In this document: in pieces, positions 13,899 through 25,689 of the stretch
Layout of the letters: the number at the start of each line of letters is the position of its first letter
Position numbering within the stretch: position 1 is the first letter of the stretch
Assembly (NCBI GenBank): GCA_028622995.1
Contig: JAJQJQ010000075.1
Location: 62,001 to 126,000 of the forward strand
Source of the DNA: Panagrolaimus kolymaensis
Taxonomy: Eukaryota; Nematoda; Chromadorea; Rhabditida; Panagrolaimidae
Direction of reading: 5' to 3'
Length of the DNA: 64,000 nucleotides
Notes under the pieces: generated by a model
Database searches by the model: none
What the model was told of the DNA's origin: nothing
What the model saw: the letters and a program-made list of their open reading frames with translations, nothing else
Program-made: the position numbers and the translations under genes

Positions 13899-14883
13899 CA
13901 GAGCTGCGATTTCGCTTCGCCTTTTTTCGCCGCCATCGCCTCGCCTTTCTTTTTTTTCAAAAATGGCAGGCGAGCCAAGGCGAAAAAAATTCTCAACACG
14001 AAAAAAAATGGCGATGGATGGCGTTACTTCGCCATCCATCGCCATTTGTCGCCATTCATCGCCTTTTTCATTTTTATATTTTATACAAATCGATGTCTGT
14101 AACCATGAAGGTTTACAAAAAAGGAGTAAACAAATTTAATTTTGTCTTAAATTTTGGCCGATAATTGATATGTTTAGTAATTTTTTGTAGTTGATAATGA
14201 AAATAGAGAATTTTACAGCACTTATCATTATTATTTTTAATGCTAGACATATCGGGTGTATCTGGAGCATAGGTTTTGATACCCTTGATAGAAATTTTGA
14301 TTATTGAATTATTTTTTTAGTGCCTACAATTATTTTGAAAGCTAGACCAACATAAAGGAAGGATTTTTTGAGGCATATTATCCATCCAAAACTTCACAAT
14401 CATTAGAAAAATAGTGGTTTAGAGGCTTTCATGCCCTTAGCCGTGCTAAACCAGAAATAATTATAACAAATTCATATGATCCATGATTAGTTGCATATAT
14501 ACATGACAAAATATGAAAAAAAGATGGATCAAACTCTATACAAAAAGTAAAAAGAATGCCAAAGGGCGAGTTTGTGTTCCAAAAATCCGAAAAAATATTA
14601 TAAATAAATTTTTTGCTTTGTTAAATAAAAAAAATATGCCCAAAATATATTATACGCATTCTTAAAAATGTAAAATCCTATTTTTTAGAGTAAAAAAATA
14701 TTTTTCGCCTTTTTGATCGCCAAAAAATTAGGCGAAGCATCGCCAAAAAAATGGCGAAGTAACGCCATTTTTTTGGCGCGCCATTTGACGCCATAATACT
14801 TTCGCCAAATTTTTGGCGTCGCCTTTCATCGCCTTTTGAAAAGGCAGGCGACGCCGGCGAATGCCGGCGAAATCGCAGCTCTG
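13899..14883. mobile_element. 985-bp non-autonomous hAT-like element
   Basis: A perfect 17-bp terminal inverted repeat (CAGAGCTGCGATTTCGC at the left and its complement at 14867-14883) is flanked by a perfect 8-bp direct duplication, AGTGGAAC (13891-13898 and 14884-14891). The CAGAG terminus with an 8-bp duplication is the hAT signature. Both subterminal regions are crowded with CGCC/GGCGA motifs, which may be transposase-binding repeats, and an inner pair around ATGGCGTTACTTCGCCAT is inverted at 14745-14765. No transposase reading frame is visible, so mobilisation in trans is inferred. Confidence 0.9.
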
Positions 14884-16351
14884 AGTGGAACGTAAAAATA
14901 TGGAAGAAAATACAGAGGAAATAAAAAAAATATTATTGGAAAATTATTTGGAAACTCAGACAAAAAAAACTCGATTATTTTAAAATTTTATTTTTTGTAA
15001 CAAAAAAAAATCCCACATAAAAATGATGGTTTTTAATGTTCAGAAAAAGTCAAGGTTGTGGTTCCTTCAGAAAATACAAAAGTGACTGACCAAAAAGAAA
15101 AAGAAAATAGAGGTTTGGTGTTTGATTTTACAATGGGCTTCTTTTAAAAGAAATTCATTCAGTGTTTTTTTTTAAATTTTCTTAAAACTTGGCCATAGAG
15201 TTTCAAAATAATTTTCAGAGTTGCAAAAAATATTTTTTAGCTTTAATTTTTCCAACTTTTTTGTTCTCTGTTTTTCAATGAAAATATTTTTTAAAAAATT
15301 TTTATTTATCATTTATTAATTAAATTTACAGACATATAAAAATAAAATTTATTAAAATTGGAAAACAATACTATGTAAATGAGAAAATTGGAAATCTTGT
15401 CAAAGCTTTGACTAGAAATGAAGAAAAAAAATTTGCAGTGAAATACCATAAATTTGAATGATAAATTAAAGAATAAAAAATTCACTGGATTCAAAGCAAA
15501 GTAGCTTGAAACAAAGTTTTAAAAAAAATAGAGCTGTAAAATGCGAAAATTAGTTAAAATTTTAAATTTAAAGAATATTAACAAATGACAACAAAATTAT
15601 AATTGAAGCAAAAAAAATTGAAAAAAAATGAAGGAAAAAAATCAACCAAAAATATAATTTTTTGGATATGTGATTTATGAGAATTAAAAAAAATTAATTA
15701 ATGAAGAATTGTAAACTTTTTATGGTTTAACAATCATTTTTTCATGAACATCCAAAGTGCTCACAACCTGAAAATTTTAATGATCAAAATTAAACAAAAT
15801 CTGAGTCATAATATTGGCAAAAAAAAAACATGGAAAAGCATTAATGGAAAAATGACAAATATTTAAAATGTTGTTGGTAAATAAAAGTTCAGTTTTTATT
15901 ATTTCAAAAAATTTTTATTAAACAATCAAACAAAAATGAGTTGACTTGACGATAAAACAAAAAAAAAATTTAAATAATGGACATAATTTACATAGAAAAA
16001 TTTTTAGTTTACTGAAAAATTAAATTTTTTTATTTTTTTGGATTTCATAAAAATAACTAAAAGCAAAGAGGTAAAAATTTTAAAAATACTATTTTCTAAT
16101 ATTTGTTGTTAGAATAGACAAATTTAAGGACAACAAAAAAACAAACACAAAGTTAAAAACAAATTACAAAAATTTAAAATTATTAGAAAAAAGAATTAGT
16201 TATAACTATTAATCAAAAAAAGTTTTATTTAAGATAGAGGATTTTGTTTTTTCACAACGGGAATGATATAGGCTTGCACTTTAGCAGCAAAAAAAGCAAA
16301 TTAAAAAAATGAAGAAAATTTACTCTTATTTTTCAAAGATGATCGACTCGA

Positions 16352-18345
16352 TTAAATATTTTCCAGGACCATCTTTTTGTGCACTTCTGTATGTTCGACA
16401 ATCTATAAAAAATGTAATAAAAACAATAAAAAATCAAAGTTTAATACTATAAAAAAGAAAAAACAACGACCATCGTTGTTGTCAAAGTTCAAGGTTTTTT
16501 ATTTTTGGTTTAAACTTTAAAGTTTTATGTATTCAAAGATCGAAAATTGAAAAAGTTGGAAAGAAAAAAGTGTGATTTTTTGTTTGTTTGAAAAAAGGGG
16601 ATAGAAAAAGAAAGAAAAGATTTTATTTCTAATTTAATTTTTTGTATTTTATGAAGAAAATAAAATAGTTCCGGAACTTCAAAAATAACCCAATTCCTGT
16701 ATATTTTTGATTCATAAAAATATATGTAAAAAATATTATAAATGGCTTTAGAATTTTAGAAGCCTTTTTTTGACAATAAAAACAAGGATTCTTTTATTCA
16801 CAATAAAATTCCAAAATTTTATGAAGGCAAAGAATTACGCAAAGAAAAGCAAAAAATGATTTTGGCTTTTATATTTAAAGGAACATAGCTATTTGATGCC
16901 TTTTTCAAAATTTCGTTTTACGGGAGCTGAATTCATACTTCGCCAACCGGCAATTTGAATTAACGTGCAACTACAGTAAATGACACGTTAAATTCAAACA
17001 CGCGCTTGGCATTCGCAAAATTCAGCTCCCGTAAACGAAATTTCAAAAAGGCTGCAAATAGCTATGGCCCTTTAAGATTAAAATATTTTTTCTTTCCAAA
17101 ACAATTGACTAATCTTGCATATTTTTTGAAAACCCTAAAAAAGAAAAATGAAAGAAAAGAAGCTCAATTTTTTGTTAATATATTTTTTGATTAATATTTT
17201 TGTTAGCAAAAAAAGTTATTAAAAAAATAAAAATAAAAAACAGTTTTTTAAATATTAATTTTAACATAAAAACTGCAAAAAAAATAATATTTCCACTTAC
17301 GTCACAAAATTCTTGAAAACTAATTTTTCCATCTCCATCTTTATCATGGAATAAAATAGTTTTATCAACAATTTGTTGTAATTGAGTATCCTTTAAATTG
17401 TTGCCAACCATCATTTTTAATACCTGAAAGAAAAAAAAAGTGAATCAATAACTCCAATAAAAATGTTTGAGAATCTCAGAGCCAAAAAGGAATGAAAATT
17501 TTTGTAAGTTAATTTATGGATTAATAAAAATGAAAATAAAAAATTGAATTTGGATGCTATCAAATCAAAAATAAAAAATGGGCTTAATTCCCATCGAAAA
17601 AAAGAAAGCCAAAAACTTTTAACTTTTGAGGTTTTTTTATTTTGATTATGTGCTTGTCGAGATGAATATATGCTTCTTAAAACATACTTGAAAAAGTTCA
17701 CCATTTGAAATAAATCCATCTCGATCCATATCATAAATGCGAAAGGCAACTAAAATAAAAAGACATTAATATTTTTATCAAAAAATAAAAGTTAGCTTGC
17801 CGGACTTACACTTCAATTTAATATTTTTGTCACCTTTAACGCTAAATTGCGAAATACCTTGAATAAATTCTGAAAAATAAAAAAACTTTTTGTTATATAT
17901 TCTTAAAATTTGTGGGCTTTTTGGGGAACGCACCTTTAAAATCAACTTCACCATTTCCATCTTCATCAAAAATATCAATCACACGCTGAACCAAAGGATT
18001 TTGCTGTAATTCGGGTAAACTCATAAATTCATCCACGCTTAAACTACCCGACCCATCAAGATCTAATTTTTTGAATCTTCTTGCCAATCGACGAAGTTCA
18101 TAGGCGTCAAAATTAGAGCACATCTCCATTGGTAATGATGTTTCGTTTCCCTGTTAAGAAAAAAAAACTAATAAAAATCGAGAAACAAAAGTTGAAAGTC
18201 GTTAAAATAAAAATTAGAAGGTAGCAAGTAAAAAGTTTAAAAAAAAAAAGAAAGAATTTTAAAAAAATTTGTTAAATATAACCCAAAAAAACTATGAAAG
18301 CAACTATGGAAAAAAAATATATATGAGAGAGAATGGACAAACCAT
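16352..18345 (-). CDS. cnb-1: Calcineurin subunit B
   Basis: Exons 18150-17934, 17869-17810, 17749-17688, 17423-17301 and 16402-16352 read in phase and give a protein nearly identical along its length to animal calcineurin B. It has four EF-hands: [42 protein letters not shown] and [14 protein letters not shown]. The segment [18 protein letters not shown] and the C-terminal tail [11 protein letters not shown] are typical. It is the calcium-binding regulatory subunit of the Ser/Thr phosphatase calcineurin. The assembled coding exon begins GGA-AAC right after an acceptor, so the start Met must be in an upstream exon. The best candidate is ATG at 18345-18343 followed by a GTTTGT donor, a donor used by other genes in this window. 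With it the protein is 171 aa, the expected size, and begins Met-Gly, the N-myristoylation context. That first exon is inferred and less certain than the rest. The last intron contains a 201-bp MITE. Confidence 0.93.
16875..17075. repeat. 201-bp foldback MITE, copy B
   Basis: Almost identical to 7503-7703 (visible differences: GGGAGC versus GGTAGC on the left arm, AAAATTC versus AAAGTTC on the right). It has the same TTAAAGG ... CCTTTAA ends and lies inside the last intron of the calcineurin B gene (17300-16403). Confidence 0.88.
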
Positions 18346-20505
18346 TGTCGTCGTTTATTTTTTGTGTAAAATAAGTAGTAGTTGTTGTCGTTTTGCACTC
18401 TCGTGTCGTCGTTGTCGTCAATTGCAATTGCTCTTGTTGCTCTTCTTCCTGCTCGAAATATATAACGACAACAACTGCAGCAGTTTTAGTAAGTTATAAG
18501 TCGATAGTAGTCTTTTTCAATATTAACAATGCAGCAACAGCAGCCAATAGAACAGTCAATAACAAACTTTTTTTTCGTTCTTTCAAAAAAACAATGGATT
18601 GTTAGTTAAACTGTATGTGGATGATGATACTTAACAGAAACAACAACTTTTTTGTTTTGTTAGTTCTTCCTTCCGATTTTTATTTTAGTTGTTGCTATTG
18701 CCGCTAAACTGCTTGAGATTGCTAAAGCTCTGAAAAACGAAAAAGTTAGGAAGGAATATATAAAAACAAAAGAAAGAAAAAAGTTTGTTCTTTCTTTTCT
18801 TTGTTCGCAAAAAAAAGTCGATCCTCCGGAAAGAATTTTAAAAATACACGCAACAAACGCAAGAAGAAGAAGAAAAAAACACGGATGCTTGTTGCTTAAA
18901 AAAAATCAAGCAAAAAAAGCAAATTCATTAAAGTTAGAGAAGAAGTTAAGTGCTTTAAAAAAAATATATATAAAAATACTTTCATCTTCTTCATTTTTTT
19001 ACTCGAGGTGGTTGGTGGTTGCCTAGGATGTTGTTATTCTGAGGTTGTAGTTGTTTGCCGCAGCAGTAGCAGTTGAGAAGAGAAGAAGAAAGACATTTTT
19101 CTTTTTTAACTTTAGTCCCAGTTTTTTTTCTTTCCATCTGTCTCTTACTTCTTTTTTTATTTCTCTCTCTGTTAAAGGCATGTTGTTGTGTTGTATTTCA
19201 CCCCCACCATCACTACCACAAACGAAAAAAAAGCAAGCAAGCAAGAAAGAAAGTAAGATAGATAGATAGAGAAAAAAGACATAGAAAATGCGGGTGTAAG
19301 TAATTCTTTGTTCCTGTTGTTGGCTGTTAGTAGTACGTGTGTGTGCGTGCTCGCACCCCCATCTTTTATTCCTATCATTCCTTTTCATTTTCATTTTCTT
19401 TCTTTTTTTGGTCGATAAAATCAATGAAAAATAAAATGACTCGTGTGCTGCAAGCAACAGGGACTGGGACGTTTGCCAAAAGGAAAACGAAAGAAGAGAA
19501 AAAAGACACGGACATGGAAACTAACGTTAAAGAGAAAATAAAATGAACTAACGCAAATGAAAAAAAAAGAAAACTGAGCGAGAGACATTATTTTTTTTTG
19601 TAATTAAAAATAATATTCTAAAACCGAGAAAGAAAATATTTAAAATAAACGGCTTTTTATTTTTCTTTTTTAATAAAATATTTTACTTTTCTTTTAGCTT
19701 CTTTTTTACTTTTTTATTAACTTTTTTTAAAAGTCAAATGGTGGTGTAAAAGCTGCTTTAAGCGCCTTTGGAACCCTCTCTTTCTCTTTTCTTTAAATGT
19801 GATATAATAATAATGTAATGAGACGAGAAGAAAAAGATGGATTAAAAACACATTTTGTGGTTGAGTGGTGTGCTAGAAGTGGGTAAGCATATATGACACA
19901 CATATATAAGTACTATAAAAATTTATTTCAGTTAAAACATATTATCTTTTTTTTAATTTTATGACGTTGTTGCATTTTTGCATTAATAAAAATTTAAAGG
20001 CAAAAAAATCAAAAATAATTTATGCTCTTTTCTTTCATTTTTTTGCCGTTAATTTAATTTCTGATTTTTTTTAATGTAAAGAAATCTTGAAAGTTCAAAA
20101 ATAAAAGTTTAGTTACTATTCGAATTTTATTTATAAGCAAAAACTGAAAAGTTTATTCTGCATTAAAAATTTTAAAAACCATACTTGCAAAAACGCTTCA
20201 ATCATAAACTGATATCATCAGAAAATAAATTTCAAGCTAACATATTTTTTTTCAAAATCTGTGACCAAAAAAAAAAAGAAAAGAAACTAATGCTTTTCAA
20301 ATGCATGAAAAACAAGGTAATAAATTTCATTGACAAACAAGGAAAAAAACAACAGACACAAAAAAAAAAGCAATTTGTTAATCAAAAATAAAATAGCAGC
20401 TTTACTTACAACAGATCCTAAAAAAAAGAAAGGTAAAAAACAAGTTTAGAAAATAAATTCAGATGTAACCGAACAACGAAGAAAGTAAACAGAAAAATTG
20501 GCCAG
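18346..20505. other. Gene-free region between calcineurin B and collagen cluster
   Basis: This divergent intergenic region should contain the calcineurin B promoter and 5'-UTR. It is low-complexity, with GTT/GTC-rich and pyrimidine-rich tracts (18370-18500, 19080-19240) and short GCAA, GAAA and GATA tandem runs near 19225-19270. The many open frames across it are overlapping, compositionally biased and carry no domain signature, so none is called. Confidence 0.5.
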
Positions 20506-20614
20506 GCATAACGATGGTGATCGGCATTTGGCCCCTTTGAAAAGGCGGAGTTGATAGAAGTCAAATGGATGAATCAAGGCCATAGAAAAATAAAAAAAAA
20601 GAAAGCAGCAGGAG

Positions 20615-20622
20615 TATTTAAA
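20615..20622 (+). promoter_or_regulatory. TATA-like box of the left collagen gene
   Basis: TATTTAAA, about 30 bp before a plausible transcription start near the ACAACGCAGTCGTCAG segment. A 5'-UTR intron follows (20694-20745, GTAAGT ... TTCTAG), whose acceptor abuts the ATG directly. The same box is present in mirror image at 25682-25689. Confidence 0.5.
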
Positions 20623-20745
20623 CCAAATTTATAAGACAGTTTAAAACAACGCAGTCGTCAGATCTGTTTCCAAAACATCTTCTAGCGGCTACGGTAAGTT
20701 AGCAAATTAATAAATATTTATTATTAATAAACATTAATTTTCTAG

Positions 20746-21738
20746 ATGGATGTTAAAAAGGAACTTCGTGAAGCAGAAAGCTTGAAAAAGCTTGCATTTT
20801 TTGGAATTGCCGTTTCCACAGTTGCAACTTTAACTGCAATCATCGCAGTTCCAATGCTTTATAATTATATGCAACATGTTCAATCTTCTCTTCAAGTGGA
20901 AGTAGAATTTTGTAAACATCGTTCAAGTGGACTTTGGGAAGAATATCTTAAAATTGAACGAATTACTGGAACTCAAGGCCGTTTGAAACGTTCCACATAT
21001 CAACGTGGAGCAGGATGGAGTGGACGCACTGGAGGCCGTGCCTTCGCTGCTGCAAGTTATTCTGATGCCGGAGCTGGTGGATATGGAGGTTCATCAGATG
21101 CTGGAGTTGGAGGAGGTTCATCAAGCAGCGGTGGTGGTGGTGGAGGATCATGTTGTTCATGTGGAGTTGGAGAAGCTGGCCCACCTGGTCCACCCGGTGG
21201 TGATGGAAATGATGGACATGATGGAAATCCAGGAAATGATGGTCAACCAGGTCCTGATGCTTCCGCTGGTTCAGCTCCATCTGCAGCTGATTTCTGCTTC
21301 ACTTGTGAACCTTCACCAGCTGGTCCACCCGGTAATCCAGGACCTAAAGGTCCATCAGGAAACCCTGGAGCTCCTGGAACTTCACCTGGCCCAGCCAATC
21401 CTGGACAAGCTGGCCCTGCTGGTCCACCTGGACCTCCCGGACAAGATGGTGGCCCTGGACAACCTGGTGCTCCTGGCCCTGCTGGACAAGTTCAAGATGT
21501 TCCTGGCATGGCTGGCCCCGCAGGTCCACCCGGCCCAGCTGGTCAACCTGGACAACCTGGTCAACCTGGAACTTCAAATCCTGGACAAGCTGGCCCACCT
21601 GGTCCACCCGGAGATGCTGGAGCTCCTGGCTCTCCTGGACAAGCTGGTGCACCCGGTGGCCCTGGATCTGATGGTGAAGCTGGTTCCGGTGGTGGATGCG
21701 ATCATTGTCCTCCTCCACGTACCGCTCCAGGTTATTAA
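20746..21738 (+). CDS. Cuticle collagen, outer copy 1
   Basis: A single coding exon of 330 aa with typical nematode cuticle collagen organisation. The N-terminal domain (about residues 1-75) has the KKLAFFG...VATLTA...VPMLYNYMQ hydrophobic anchor. A subtilisin/furin-type site, GRLKRS, follows near residue 81, then a Gly/Ser-rich linker. Two Gly-X-Y blocks are framed by cysteine pairs: [28 protein letters not shown] and a terminal [13 protein letters not shown]. The protein would be secreted, trimerised, cross-linked through the cysteines and built into the cuticle. The start is fixed by the acceptor immediately before the ATG. The gene is duplicated without visible change at 24566-25558 on the other strand. 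Codons are far more G+C-rich than the surroundings because of Gly and Pro. Confidence 0.95.
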   Translation: MDVKKELREAESLKKLAFFGIAVSTVATLTAIIAVPMLYNYMQHVQSSLQVEVEFCKHRSSGLWEEYLKIERITGTQGRLKRSTYQRGAGWSGRTGGRAFAAASYSDAGAGGYGGSSDAGVGGGSSSSGGGGGGSCCSCGVGEAGPPGPPGGDGNDGHDGNPGNDGQPGPDASAGSAPSAADFCFTCEPSPAGPPGNPGPKGPSGNPGAPGTSPGPANPGQAGPAGPPGPPGQDGGPGQPGAPGPAGQVQDVPGMAGPAGPPGPAGQPGQPGQPGTSNPGQAGPPGPPGDAGAPGSPGQAGAPGGPGSDGEAGSGGGCDHCPPPRTAPGY

Positions 21739-21868
21739 ATCCATTATTATCTCAGGTTTACTTACATATGATTTCTTATTTTTACTGTTATCAATTATAT
21801 GTACAGAATCGAAAATTATCTTTTTTTAGTTGTTGTCAATAGGATAACTATTTTTTTGTTTTGTATCA

Positions 21869-21874
21869 AATAAA
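21869..21874 (+). promoter_or_regulatory. Poly(A) signal of the left collagen gene
   Basis: AATAAA lies 131 bp after the stop codon. The mirror copy for the right collagen gene is at 24430-24435 on the minus strand. Confidence 0.6.
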
Positions 21875-21908
21875 TTTTTTCTATCATATCATACACTTGT
21901 TTTTTTAT

Positions 21909-22662
21909 TACAAATATTTTTACGAAGAAGAAAACCGCTAGTTTTATAATTACAAAAAACTTTTTTCTTTTGATTCACTTTTTTATAACTTTTTGCAAAA
22001 CGAACGAATTTTTTATTTTTGTGATTTTTTAAATTTCTAAACTATGCTTTTTGCCCTTTACTTTTGCTTTCTATGTGCAATTTTATTTTAAAACAGTTTA
22101 GCACCCAATTAGCAGCAGCTTTTTTGATATGCTATGAATAATGAAAGTAAGAACAAAATAAATAAAGTTCCGGTGATGAACAAGTTTTTTATATATTAAT
22201 AAAAAAAACGAGAGTCAAAAAAAAGACGGGAATATTGCCTTTGGCGCTTTTGATTTAGTTTCTTCAAAAGGAAATCGTTTTTAAACTCTTGGATCCATCC
22301 GACGAAAATCAACTTTTATTTTTTATATATTTTAAAAACATGGAAGATTTTTTTTGTTTCTCTCTGGTTTTTTATTGACCTTCTAATTAATTTATTTCAC
22401 GATTTACAACAGTATCGTAAAAAAAATTTAGAGATGTCTTTTTTGCAATAAAAAAATTTCTAAAAAAGCAGTTTTATGCTTTTAATTTTTTTTTAATTTA
22501 ATTTTCCGCCGCGGATTCAAGTTGACACCAAAATTAAAAATAATAAACTTTTTTGTTTTAATATTTATTTGCGTAGTTAAAATTTTCACTTTTATATGAT
22601 TTTGCTTTTTGCAAATTAATTTTTTGTTTGTTGCAGCTTCGGGTAAATAAAAACCATTAATC
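21909..22662 (+). other. 5' region of the inner collagen gene
   Basis: A/T-rich spacer between the left arm and the inner collagen. An acceptor-like TTTGTTGCAG lies at 22627-22636, 26 bp before the ATG, so the 5'-UTR is either cis-spliced from an unseen exon or receives a spliced leader. No other gene is seen. Confidence 0.5.
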
Positions 22663-23825
22663 ATGGATTCCGGCAAGGATATTAAAGCTTTATTGGCTGA
22701 AGCAGAATCAACAAAAAAATTAGCATTTTTTGGAACTCTGGTTTCTGTAGTTGCTACTATAACTGCAGCTGTTTGTGTTCCTATGCTTTACAGTTATGTT
22801 CAATATATTCAATCTTCACTTCAAGAGGAATTAAAATTTTGTGGTCATCAAACTCAAAATTTATATCGAGAATTTGAAAAAGTAATAATTTTTTTACTAA
22901 CGCTTTTAAAACAACATCGGCCATTTTTTTATTATTTTTTAGTACGACATGAACGCAAACTTGCATCATAAGCTTCAAAAACGCGATGTTCATGGTTCAA
23001 GATTCGCATTTAATGCCCGAGCCCTTTCTTCTGCCACGTTCAACCCCGCTGGTGCAACAAAAGCTCAAGCCCGTGTTGGTCGCCAAGGAGGTTATGGAGG
23101 ATCAAATCAAGCTGCAGGATATGGAGCAGCTGGAGTAAATGAAAATGTTGCTTCAGCTGGAGGAAGTAGCAGCAAAGCTGAATCATGTTGTTCATGTGGA
23201 GTTGGAGAAGCTGGACCCGCAGGTCCAGCAGGCCCTGATGGAAATGATGGTAAAGATGGAGATGCAGGAAAGGAAGGTGCACATGGCTCTGATGCTCCTA
23301 TTGAATCTCAACCTACTGCCGCTGATTTCTGCTTTACTTGTGAACCATCTCCAGCTGGACCTGCTGGCAATGCTGGTCCTAAAGGTCCATCAGGAAATCC
23401 CGGACCCGTTGGAAACGCGCCTCCTCCCAGTGCTCCTGGACCTGTTGGTCCACCCGGTCCTCCTGGGCCACCTGGAAGTAATGGAAATCCTGGAGCTCCT
23501 GGCGCTCCAGGTGGAGAAGGTCAACTTGATGAAGTTCCTGGTACACCAGGACCCGCAGGACCTCCTGGCCCTGCTGGGCCACCCGGTCAACCTGGTGAAG
23601 CCGGAGCTATTGGAGGCTCTTCTACTCCTGGCCCACAAGGGCCTCCTGGTGATGCTGGAAAACCTGGTGCTCCAGGTCAACCCGGTCAAGATGGAAGCAA
23701 CGGAGAAGCAGGAGAAACTGGAAATGTAGGCGGATGCGATCATTGTAAGTCATTCTTTACAAACAAATTAAAATTATTATTAAAACATTTAAGGTCCTGC
23801 ACCACGAACTGCTCCCGGATATTAA
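22663..23825 (+). CDS. Cuticle collagen, inner diverged paralogue
   Basis: Three exons read in phase (22663-22881, 22943-23744, 23794-23825), giving 350 aa. The N-terminal domain ([18 protein letters not shown]...VPMLYSYVQ), a KLQKRD processing site, the cysteine frames [27 protein letters not shown] and [13 protein letters not shown], and the Gly-X-Y blocks align in order with the two outer collagens. This is clearly the same subfamily, but with different linker and Gly-X-Y sequence. It has two introns within the coding region that the outer copies lack. It sits in the spacer of the inverted duplication and has not been homogenised with its neighbours. Confidence 0.93.
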
Positions 23826-24395
23826 CCGCCATGAACTAATTATCATATTTTTGATTTACCTAACCTCAATCATTTACAGTAAAAAAAAGTGCAATAGCTA
23901 ACAAAAAATTAACAAATGTATATAAATTAAAATGCAATATAAAATTTTAACACTTTCTCATTTATTTAATTACAAATTTGGAAGTAATAATCGAAACAAA
24001 AAACAAAATAAAATTACTAAATGGTCAAAAAAGTTGATAAAATGGATTAGTCTTATTTTAAATAAAACATGTAAGAAAAGTTTGAAAGAGGCCTTACTAA
24101 AATAACAAAATTAAAAATTTGTAATTTTTTAAATTAAACCATTGACTTTTTCTTTTCTTTTTAATTCGCCATTAAAAGAGGAGTAAAAAGTTTAAAAATA
24201 AGAAACTAGAATGACAATTAAGAAAAAAAGTAAACTATAAATTTTAATTTAAGATGAAAAAATGTTCTCAAATTAGAAAAACTTTTATAACCTTCTGTTT
24301 GGATACCTTTAATAAAAGCTACTTATTTTAATAATAAATAAATTTATCAAGGAGTAAACTTTCCATGTCATTTAAAAATAATTTAAGTTGTAATT
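23826..24395. other. Convergent spacer, inner collagen to right arm
   Basis: Holds the 3'-UTR of the inner collagen (AATTAAAATG near 23925) and A/T-rich DNA up to the right arm of the duplication. No other gene is seen. Confidence 0.5.
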
Positions 24396-24565
24396 ATAAA
24401 AAAACAAGTGTATGATATGATAGAAAAAATTTATTTGATACAAAACAAAAAAATAGTTATCCTATTGACAACAACTAAAAAAAGATAATTTTCGATTCTG
24501 TACATATAATTGATAACAGTAAAAATAAGAAATCATATGTAAGTAAACCTGAGATAATAATGGAT

Positions 24566-25558
24566 TTAATAACCTGGAGCGGTACGTGGAGGAGGACAAT
24601 GATCGCATCCACCACCGGAACCAGCTTCACCATCAGATCCAGGGCCACCGGGTGCACCAGCTTGTCCAGGAGAGCCAGGAGCTCCAGCATCTCCGGGTGG
24701 ACCAGGTGGGCCAGCTTGTCCAGGATTTGAAGTTCCAGGTTGACCAGGTTGTCCAGGTTGACCAGCTGGGCCGGGTGGACCTGCGGGGCCAGCCATGCCA
24801 GGAACATCTTGAACTTGTCCAGCAGGGCCAGGAGCACCAGGTTGTCCAGGGCCACCATCTTGTCCGGGAGGTCCAGGTGGACCAGCAGGGCCAGCTTGTC
24901 CAGGATTGGCTGGGCCAGGTGAAGTTCCAGGAGCTCCAGGGTTTCCTGATGGACCTTTAGGTCCTGGATTACCGGGTGGACCAGCTGGTGAAGGTTCACA
25001 AGTGAAGCAGAAATCAGCTGCAGATGGAGCTGAACCAGCGGAAGCATCAGGACCTGGTTGACCATCATTTCCTGGATTTCCATCATGTCCATCATTTCCA
25101 TCACCACCGGGTGGACCAGGTGGGCCAGCTTCTCCAACTCCACATGAACAACATGATCCTCCACCACCACCACCGCTGCTTGATGAACCTCCTCCAACTC
25201 CAGCATCTGATGAACCTCCATATCCACCAGCTCCGGCATCAGAATAACTTGCAGCAGCGAAGGCACGGCCTCCAGTGCGTCCACTCCATCCTGCTCCACG
25301 TTGATATGTGGAACGTTTCAAACGGCCTTGAGTTCCAGTAATTCGTTCAATTTTAAGATATTCTTCCCAAAGTCCACTTGAACGATGTTTACAAAATTCT
25401 ACTTCCACTTGAAGAGAAGATTGAACATGTTGCATATAATTATAAAGCATTGGAACTGCGATGATTGCAGTTAAAGTTGCAACTGTGGAAACGGCAATTC
25501 CAAAAAATGCAAGCTTTTTCAAGCTTTCTGCTTCACGAAGTTCCTTTTTAACATCCAT
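24566..25558 (-). CDS. Cuticle collagen, outer copy 2
   Basis: Encodes the same 330-aa protein as 20746-21738, residue for residue, on the opposite strand. The 5'-UTR intron (acceptor abutting the ATG), TATTTAAA box (25682-25689) and AATAAA (24430-24435) are the same. Functionally it doubles the dose of one collagen chain, unless it is an assembly artefact. Since both copies carry full promoters, both may be expressed. Confidence 0.93.
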   Translation of the reverse strand: MDVKKELREAESLKKLAFFGIAVSTVATLTAIIAVPMLYNYMQHVQSSLQVEVEFCKHRSSGLWEEYLKIERITGTQGRLKRSTYQRGAGWSGRTGGRAFAAASYSDAGAGGYGGSSDAGVGGGSSSSGGGGGGSCCSCGVGEAGPPGPPGGDGNDGHDGNPGNDGQPGPDASAGSAPSAADFCFTCEPSPAGPPGNPGPKGPSGNPGAPGTSPGPANPGQAGPAGPPGPPGQDGGPGQPGAPGPAGQVQDVPGMAGPAGPPGPAGQPGQPGQPGTSNPGQAGPPGPPGDAGAPGSPGQAGAPGGPGSDGEAGSGGGCDHCPPPRTAPGY

Positions 25559-25681
25559 CTAGAAAATTAATGTTTATTAATAATAAATATTTATTAATTT
25601 GCTAACTTACCGTAGCCGCTAGAAGATGTTTTGGAAACAGATCTGACGACTGCGTTGTTTTAAACTGTCTTATAAATTTGG

Positions 25682-25689
25682 TTTAAATA
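25682..25689 (-). promoter_or_regulatory. TATA-like box of the right collagen gene
   Basis: Mirror copy of TATTTAAA at 20615-20622, with identical flanks. Confidence 0.5.

Larger units (their letters stand above)
12429..16351. other. Intergenic region with transposon remnants
   Basis: This is the 5' region of the P450 gene and the 3' region of calcineurin B. It contains a 98-bp GC-rich inverted repeat (12907-13004), a TTTC microsatellite (13339-13362, six units) and a 985-bp hAT-like element (13899-14883). The rest is low-complexity A/T DNA. Short open frames at 13246-13621 and 13857-14164 have no family signature and overlap repeats, so I do not call them genes. Confidence 0.6.
20506..21908 (+). 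repeat. Left arm of 1,403-bp inverted collagen duplication
   Basis: This arm is the reverse complement of 24396-25798 (paired coordinates sum to 46304). The identity covers the promoter, a 52-bp 5'-UTR intron, the whole collagen coding sequence and the 3'-UTR with its AATAAA. Out-of-frame translations across the two arms are also identical, which shows that synonymous positions match too. The spacer between the arms is 2,487 bp. Confidence 0.93.

Noticed and set aside
13388..14164. Open frames at 13246-13621 and 13857-14164
   Set aside because: They run through a TTTC microsatellite or the GGCGA arrays of the hAT-like element and carry no protein signature.
17006..17194. Open frame at the 201-bp repeat
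   Set aside because: Created by the MITE inside the calcineurin B intron; the other copy encodes the same residues in non-coding context.
19023..19457. 144-aa antisense frame and overlapping plus-strand frames at 19051-19546
   Set aside because: Low-complexity polypurine/polypyrimidine DNA, open in several frames at once, with no splice or domain support.
21344..21718. Antisense open frames across the collagens (124, 105, 60 aa and others)
   Set aside because: Antisense shadows of the collagen repeats with no start context or domain.
21005..21829. Long open frame (274 aa) overlapping the collagen gene, repeated at 24475-25299
   Set aside because: It is the +1 frame of the Gly-X-Y repeats. 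Its Leu/Val/Met/His bias comes from GGN-CCN codons read out of frame, and it crosses the true stop and 3'-UTR.
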